Shown here piece after piece: positions 5,876 to 8,490 of a stretch of DNA of 8,490 nt. A program made the position numbers and the translations under genes. Source of the DNA: Patescibacteria group bacterium UBA6816 (lineage in GTDB: Bacteria > Patescibacteriota > Patescibacteriia > UBA2591 > UBA6264); assembly GCA_002452615.1 (NCBI GenBank), contig DKES01000032.1, positions 1-8,490 of the forward strand. Reading direction: 5' to 3'. A model generated the notes under the pieces. It did no database searches. It had not been told where the DNA came from and worked only from the letters and a program-made list of their open reading frames with translations. Position 1 is the stretch's first letter. Each line of letters starts with the position of its first letter.

Positions 5876-5920
5876 AAACTTCTCACAGGTCGCACCTGTG
5901 AGAAGTTTCTGTGAGAAGTT
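5876..5920. repeat. perfect 15-bp hairpin with a duplicated third arm
   Basis: AAACTTCTCACAGGT (5876-5890) and its exact reverse complement (5894-5908) flank the 3-base loop CGC. The 12 bases CTGTGAGAAGTT of the right arm (5896-5907) recur at 5909-5920, 13 bases on, so the left arm can pair with either copy. On the minus strand the hairpin runs into six T residues, as in a Rho-independent terminator, but no minus-strand gene feeds it. It lies in the 236-base gap between thiI and the DksA-like gene, where I find no credible gene. A dispersed repeat or relic element is possible. Confidence 0.8.
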
Positions 5921-5960
5921 AGAAAAGGGGTTTTAAATGCAAAAGATGAAATACAAAGGA

Positions 5961-5988
5961 TTGACAATTTTTTTATTTTTGCTAAGAT
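5961..5988 (+). promoter_or_regulatory. strong promoter of the DksA-like gene
   Basis: A perfect -35 TTGACA (5961-5966), a 16-base spacer, and -10 TAAGAT (5983-5988) preceded by TGC, giving an extended -10. Transcription is expected near 5995, leaving a leader of about 35 bases that contains the Shine-Dalgarno site. Confidence 0.7.
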
Positions 5989-6019
5989 AAAAATAATTAA
6001 ACCAAAATCTTTAAATAAA

Positions 6020-6025
6020 AGGAGG
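6020..6025 (+). promoter_or_regulatory. Shine-Dalgarno AGGAGG choosing the second of two adjacent ATGs
   Basis: AAAAGGAGG is followed by A and then ATGATG. Spacing to the first ATG (6027) is 1 base, too close for normal initiation; spacing to the second (6030) is 4 bases. The second is therefore preferred, a one-residue difference. Confidence 0.7.
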
Positions 6026-6029
6026 AATG

Positions 6030-6437
6030 ATGCAGGAACAAAACTGTCAAGAATTTTCTTTAAGGGAAATGCATTTTTTGCAGTCTTTTGGTCGGCCAGA
6101 AATTCTGGATTTAGCCACTTATTTTACAGAAAAGATTAAGGAGGCTAGAGAAGAATTTGAATCGGCCAAAGAACGAATTTTTCAGGCTGGACATGAAATC
6201 ATTGCCGACCCTTTTCGAGGAGAGGGGGGACGAGACCAAGAAGAAGAAGAAAGGGAACTTTTTTTGCTAAACCGGTTTGACAAAAAATTAGAAGTCCTTA
6301 TTCGGCGCAGAAAAGATTTTATGAAAAACCCGGAAAAATATTTTTTTTGCAAAGGATGCGGAAAAAAAATTCCCTTGGAGAGGTTTAAAGAAGTACCTCA
6401 TTGTCGGCACTGTGTCGCCTGTAAAGAAAATCGATAA
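6030..6437 (+). CDS. DksA/TraR-type C4 zinc-finger protein
   Basis: A 135-residue protein (136 if read from the ATG at 6027). An N-terminal helical part, rich in Glu and Lys, spans about 9-100 and is broken by a Gly/Asp-rich turn at about 58-70 (IIADPFRGEGGRDQ), suggesting the coiled-coil hairpin of DksA. The C-terminal finger has C107-x2-C110-x17-C128-x2-C131, the same spacing as E. coli DksA, within CKGCGKKIPLERFKEVPH. An extra C125 and H127 (PHCRHCVAC) lie inside the finger. DksA-like proteins enter the RNA polymerase secondary channel and tune initiation, often with ppGpp; that role is inferred, and I cannot confirm an acidic tip equivalent to that of DksA. The gene is monocistronic with a strong promoter, perfect Shine-Dalgarno and strong terminator, suggesting good expression. 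Confidence 0.88.
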   Translation: MQEQNCQEFSLREMHFLQSFGRPEILDLATYFTEKIKEAREEFESAKERIFQAGHEIIADPFRGEGGRDQEEEERELFLLNRFDKKLEVLIRRRKDFMKNPEKYFFCKGCGKKIPLERFKEVPHCRHCVACKENR

Positions 6438-6442
6438 ACAAA

Positions 6443-6468
6443 AAAAAGCGGACTAATGTCCGCTTTTT
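6443..6468. terminator. bidirectional terminator between convergent genes
   Basis: A perfect 11-bp stem AAAAAGCGGAC/GTCCGCTTTTT with loop TAAT. The outer A-T pairs give a T-tract on both strands. It lies 5 bases after the stop of the DksA-like gene and 9 bases beyond the stop of the SpoIID-domain gene, so it should end both transcripts. Confidence 0.9.
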
Positions 6469-6477
6469 CAATTATAA

Positions 6478-8016
6478 TTAATACATTTTAGTTAAACTAA
6501 TCCCCGTATAATAGTATTTTAGGATTTGTCCGTAGTTTGCTCCTTGATTGGCTGCGGTCATGCCACTAATTTGAGGTAATCCTACGCCGTGACCTAACAT
6601 GGTTTTTCCTTGTCCAGGCGGGTCAAATTTCCCCTTTAAATAATCAACCGGTTGAGCGGTCATATAAACAACGTGGGAATCTCTAGTATAACCGTCGCTT
6701 TGAGCAAAATAATAAGCGACAATAGGGTCTTGTTGATAAGTGGCTACTATTGATTGAGTTGCTTCTGCAGCTTGGTTTGCTCGAGGGGTTCTTAATTCTC
6801 CTTGATAACCTCGATAAACTTGGTCTGCTTGAGTCGCTCGCACAGTAAAAAAATTTTGACCATCTGGAGTATTAGTATATTTAGGAGCAATCATGCGAAA
6901 AAGAGCATAAGTTCGCGCCGCAATCATTTGGGCTTTTAAAAATTCAAAAGGAGAAGAGTCTCCTACCTCAACTACTCCTTTAACATATTCTTCTAAGGGA
7001 AGTTGGTTTATAATCCAAAGGCGTTTAGTATTGGGATTATAGTGTATTTTTAAATCACCGCGAAATTCATTGTCATTAACATTCTGTCCCCAAAAAGGGC
7101 CGTTATGCCAGGAATTTATTTTAAAAATAACCGGATTATTAGACTTTAAAACAAGATAAGAATCAGTCATTAATAATCTTTTTCCAGAAGCATCATTAAC
7201 AAAATAATAATTATTTTCATAATCATAATCTATTTTAACTGATTCTCCGGCAGTATTTCTAATTAAAAGTCGGTTATTTTGGTCATAAATATCATAAAGT
7301 TGTTGGTTAAGGGTGGAAATATCCAAGGGTAAATAATCATTTTTTTCTTCGACATCAACATAAAAAAGACCCACTTTAATTATTGGGCCTTGAGGAGAAT
7401 TTGGCCAGCGAATATTAGTGGCAATATTAATGTCTGAAGAAATGGTTTGCCACCATTGAGTTTCTGGTTCTTGAGGTAAAGATTCAGGCACTGGAGTGGG
7501 AACAGTTTCAGGTTCAGAATCAACCGGAGAAACCGGAGAGGGGGTTATTGCGGTCGCACTTGCTTGAACCGCAATTTCAATTCCTCCTCCGGAAATTGGA
7601 TTAGAACCCGCATAAAGTTGTAATTTTTCCCAGTGAAGACCAGTTGAGGACGGAGCTTTAATATTAAATCTAAATAAAGCTTCTTCTCCAGGGTAAATAT
7701 TAGAAACTGGATTAACTCGATTAGGAATATAGTCTTGATACCAACTAGAATCTTTTAATTTTCCTGGCATTCCAGAAACAGTTCTTAAGGTAACAGCCTG
7801 AGGACCCATTCCAGACCAAGAAGAATTTCCAGTATTTTTAAATTTTACCCAAAAAACTGAATTTTCCCCGCTTTTTAATTCAATAATTCCGGCGTGACTT
7901 TGACTAATTTTTTCTGCTTGGTATTCTTGAGCTAAAACAAAAGCAGGTTTTAGAAAAAATAAAAGACTTATTAATAATAAGGGAAAAAAATAAACTTTCT
8001 TTTTTAGTTTTATCAT
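6478..8016 (-). CDS. exported NBR1-Ig / SpoIID-domain protein, putative peptidoglycan lytic transglycosylase
   Basis: A 512-residue exported protein. The signal peptide MIKLKKKVYFFPLLLISLLF... ends near VLA-Q (29/30). An NBR1-type Ig-like domain (about 35-152) carries the FWVKFKNTGNSSW motif. A Pro/Glu-rich linker follows (about 155-187), then an uncharacterised beta-rich stretch (about 210-310) and a SpoIID/LytB domain (about 315-512). The SpoIID domain shows LPLEEYVKGVVE (339-350), LKAQMIAARTYAL (360-372) and the late motif GHGVGLPQISGMTAA (475-489), ending YYYTGISL. E350 sits near the position of the catalytic glutamate of SpoIID, which cleaves glycan strands from which the stem peptide has been removed. 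The region that has CGG and zinc ligands in SpoIID reads AQSDGYTRDS, and the whole protein lacks cysteine. Wall remodelling is the likely role. The ATG has no Shine-Dalgarno. Confidence 0.88.
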   Translation of the reverse strand: MIKLKKKVYFFPLLLISLLFFLKPAFVLAQEYQAEKISQSHAGIIELKSGENSVFWVKFKNTGNSSWSGMGPQAVTLRTVSGMPGKLKDSSWYQDYIPNRVNPVSNIYPGEEALFRFNIKAPSSTGLHWEKLQLYAGSNPISGGGIEIAVQASATAITPSPVSPVDSEPETVPTPVPESLPQEPETQWWQTISSDINIATNIRWPNSPQGPIIKVGLFYVDVEEKNDYLPLDISTLNQQLYDIYDQNNRLLIRNTAGESVKIDYDYENNYYFVNDASGKRLLMTDSYLVLKSNNPVIFKINSWHNGPFWGQNVNDNEFRGDLKIHYNPNTKRLWIINQLPLEEYVKGVVEVGDSSPFEFLKAQMIAARTYALFRMIAPKYTNTPDGQNFFTVRATQADQVYRGYQGELRTPRANQAAEATQSIVATYQQDPIVAYYFAQSDGYTRDSHVVYMTAQPVDYLKGKFDPPGQGKTMLGHGVGLPQISGMTAANQGANYGQILKYYYTGISLTKMY

Positions 8017-8041
8017 CCGGCTGAATTTTTTAAAATTAATC

Positions 8042-8069
8042 TTGATAATTTATTATTAAATGATATCAT
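8042..8069 (+). promoter_or_regulatory. candidate promoter of the flippase gene, leaderless
   Basis: -35 TTGATA (8042-8047, 5 of 6), a 16-base spacer and -10 TATCAT (8064-8069, 5 of 6). The -10 ends 6 bases before the ATG at 8076, so the message should begin at the start codon. There is no Shine-Dalgarno, and the same geometry is seen at thiI. Confidence 0.5.
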
Positions 8070-8070
8070 T
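8059..8070. repeat. 12-bp perfect palindrome holding both divergent -10 boxes
   Basis: AATGATATCATT is its own reverse complement and contains TATCAT on each strand, overlapping by two bases. It could be an operator or simply a shared promoter core. Confidence 0.6.
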
Positions 8071-8088
8071 AAAATATGAATTTAGCAA
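8060..8088 (-). promoter_or_regulatory. candidate promoter of the SpoIID-domain gene
   Basis: On the minus strand, -35 TTGCTA (8083-8088, 4 of 6) and -10 TATCAT (8060-8065, 5 of 6) are 17 bases apart. The start would be near 8053, giving a leader of about 37 bases. The -35 box lies inside the first codons of the divergent flippase gene. Confidence 0.4.
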
Positions 8089-8490
8089 GACGAGTTTTTT
8101 CTAATTTTGTATTGCAAATTATTGGTCGAATTTTGGCTCTGATTTTAGGGCTTTTTATTATTGGTTTAATGATGCGTTATTTAGGGCCAGAAAATTATGG
8201 TTATTATTCTATTTCCATTGCCTTTTTGCAAGTTTTTGGTATTATTGCTGATTTTGGTCTTTACTTAATTACTTTACGTTATTTGGGAGCGATTGATAAC
8301 TTGACTGCAGAAAAAAGAGAGCAAAAAATTTCTTATGTCATGGGGAATATTTTTACCTTACGCTTATTTTCTGCTTTGATTTTTTATGGAGGAGCTTTTG
8401 CTTTAAGTTTTTTATTTAATTATCCCTTAATAGTTCAACTGGGGGTGGGAATTTTATCTGGTTCTTTGTTTTTTTGTACTTTAATCCAAA
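8076..8490 (+). CDS. oligosaccharide flippase, Wzx/MVF-MATE superfamily (5' part only)
   Basis: The first 138 codons of a polytopic membrane protein that runs off the window. It begins MNLARRVFSNFVLQIIGRIL and continues with LMMRYLGPENYGYYSISIAF (32-51) and IADFGLYLITLRYLG (57-71). This is the typical N-terminal signature of polysaccharide-biosynthesis flippases: an amphipathic start, helix 1, a RYLGxxxYGxYS loop, helix 2 and a DFGL segment. About four membrane helices are visible (roughly 13-35, 44-66, 90-112, 117-137). Members flip undecaprenyl- or other lipid-linked sugars across the cytoplasmic membrane for cell-surface glycans. The ATG at 8076 is the first in frame and directly follows the promoter. 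Sugar-modifying genes would be expected downstream. The divergent SpoIID gene also concerns the cell envelope. Confidence 0.85.
   Translation, partial: MNLARRVFSNFVLQIIGRILALILGLFIIGLMMRYLGPENYGYYSISIAFLQVFGIIADFGLYLITLRYLGAIDNLTAEKREQKISYVMGNIFTLRLFSALIFYGGAFALSFLFNYPLIVQLGVGILSGSLFFCTLIQ

Noticed and set aside
5876..5920. CRISPR array or tRNA-like element at the repeated arms
   Set aside because: There are only two direct copies of 12 bases separated by one base and no spacers, so it is a hairpin with a duplicated arm.
5751..5936. Plus-strand open stretch of about 61 codons between thiI and the DksA-like gene, giving a protein-like KIHWFNQGIYYIPYRP segment
   Set aside because: It has no ATG start or ribosome site, overlaps the thiI end in another frame, and runs through the hairpin repeat. 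A gene relic cannot be excluded but nothing positive supports it.
1..8490. Reassigned UGA codon, as in some Patescibacteria
   Set aside because: All seven visible gene ends use TAA or TAG, but no gene needs an in-frame UGA to be read through, so there is no evidence of recoding.

Overview
The window is AT-rich bacterial chromosome with tightly packed genes and the standard code: every recognisable gene is intact without recoding, and all seven stops seen are TAA or TAG. The protein set fits a small-genome bacterium of the Candidate Phyla Radiation (Patescibacteria, Parcubacteria-like). It includes a SpoIID-type lytic transglycosylase fused to an NBR1-type Ig-like domain, a MacB-type exporter, an archaeal-like short ThiI, a free-standing glutaredoxin next to a thioredoxin reductase-like flavoprotein, and a lipid-linked sugar flippase. 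The lineage call is an inference from protein character, because no marker gene is present.

Left block, 1-4045, plus strand. Five closely spaced genes (gaps of 46, 21, 3 and 15 bases) probably form the end of one operon: the tail of an ABC ATPase, its MacB/FtsX-type permease, an 80-residue glutaredoxin, an AhpF/TrxB-like flavoprotein reductase, and a signal-peptide-bearing CPHC thioredoxin domain fused to a CcdA/DsbD-like membrane domain. The last three make a plausible electron relay: NAD(P)H to flavoprotein to glutaredoxin to membrane cysteine pair to extracytoplasmic CxxC. A stem-loop at 4020-4045 closes the block.

Middle, 4062-4571, minus strand. tRNA-Pro(UGG) and tRNA-Leu(UAG) lie in tandem behind one promoter. 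Upstream of them is a self-contained cassette with promoter, perfect Shine-Dalgarno, 68-residue coiled-coil protein of unknown function and terminator.

Right half, 4612-8490. thiI (plus) appears to be transcribed as a leaderless message. A 236-base intergenic stretch follows, holding a perfect 15-bp hairpin with a duplicated third arm. Next is a monocistronic DksA/TraR-type zinc-finger gene with an extended -10 promoter, which meets a convergent SpoIID-domain gene at a shared bidirectional terminator. The SpoIID gene and the flippase gene diverge from a 59-base region in which both -10 boxes overlap on one 12-bp palindrome.

The most interesting points are the compact redox relay with an AhpF-like nucleotide site, the ThiI with three candidate Fe-S cysteines and an altered PP-loop, the SpoIID variant lacking cysteines, the three-arm hairpin, and the contrast between genes with perfect Shine-Dalgarno sites and genes with none.
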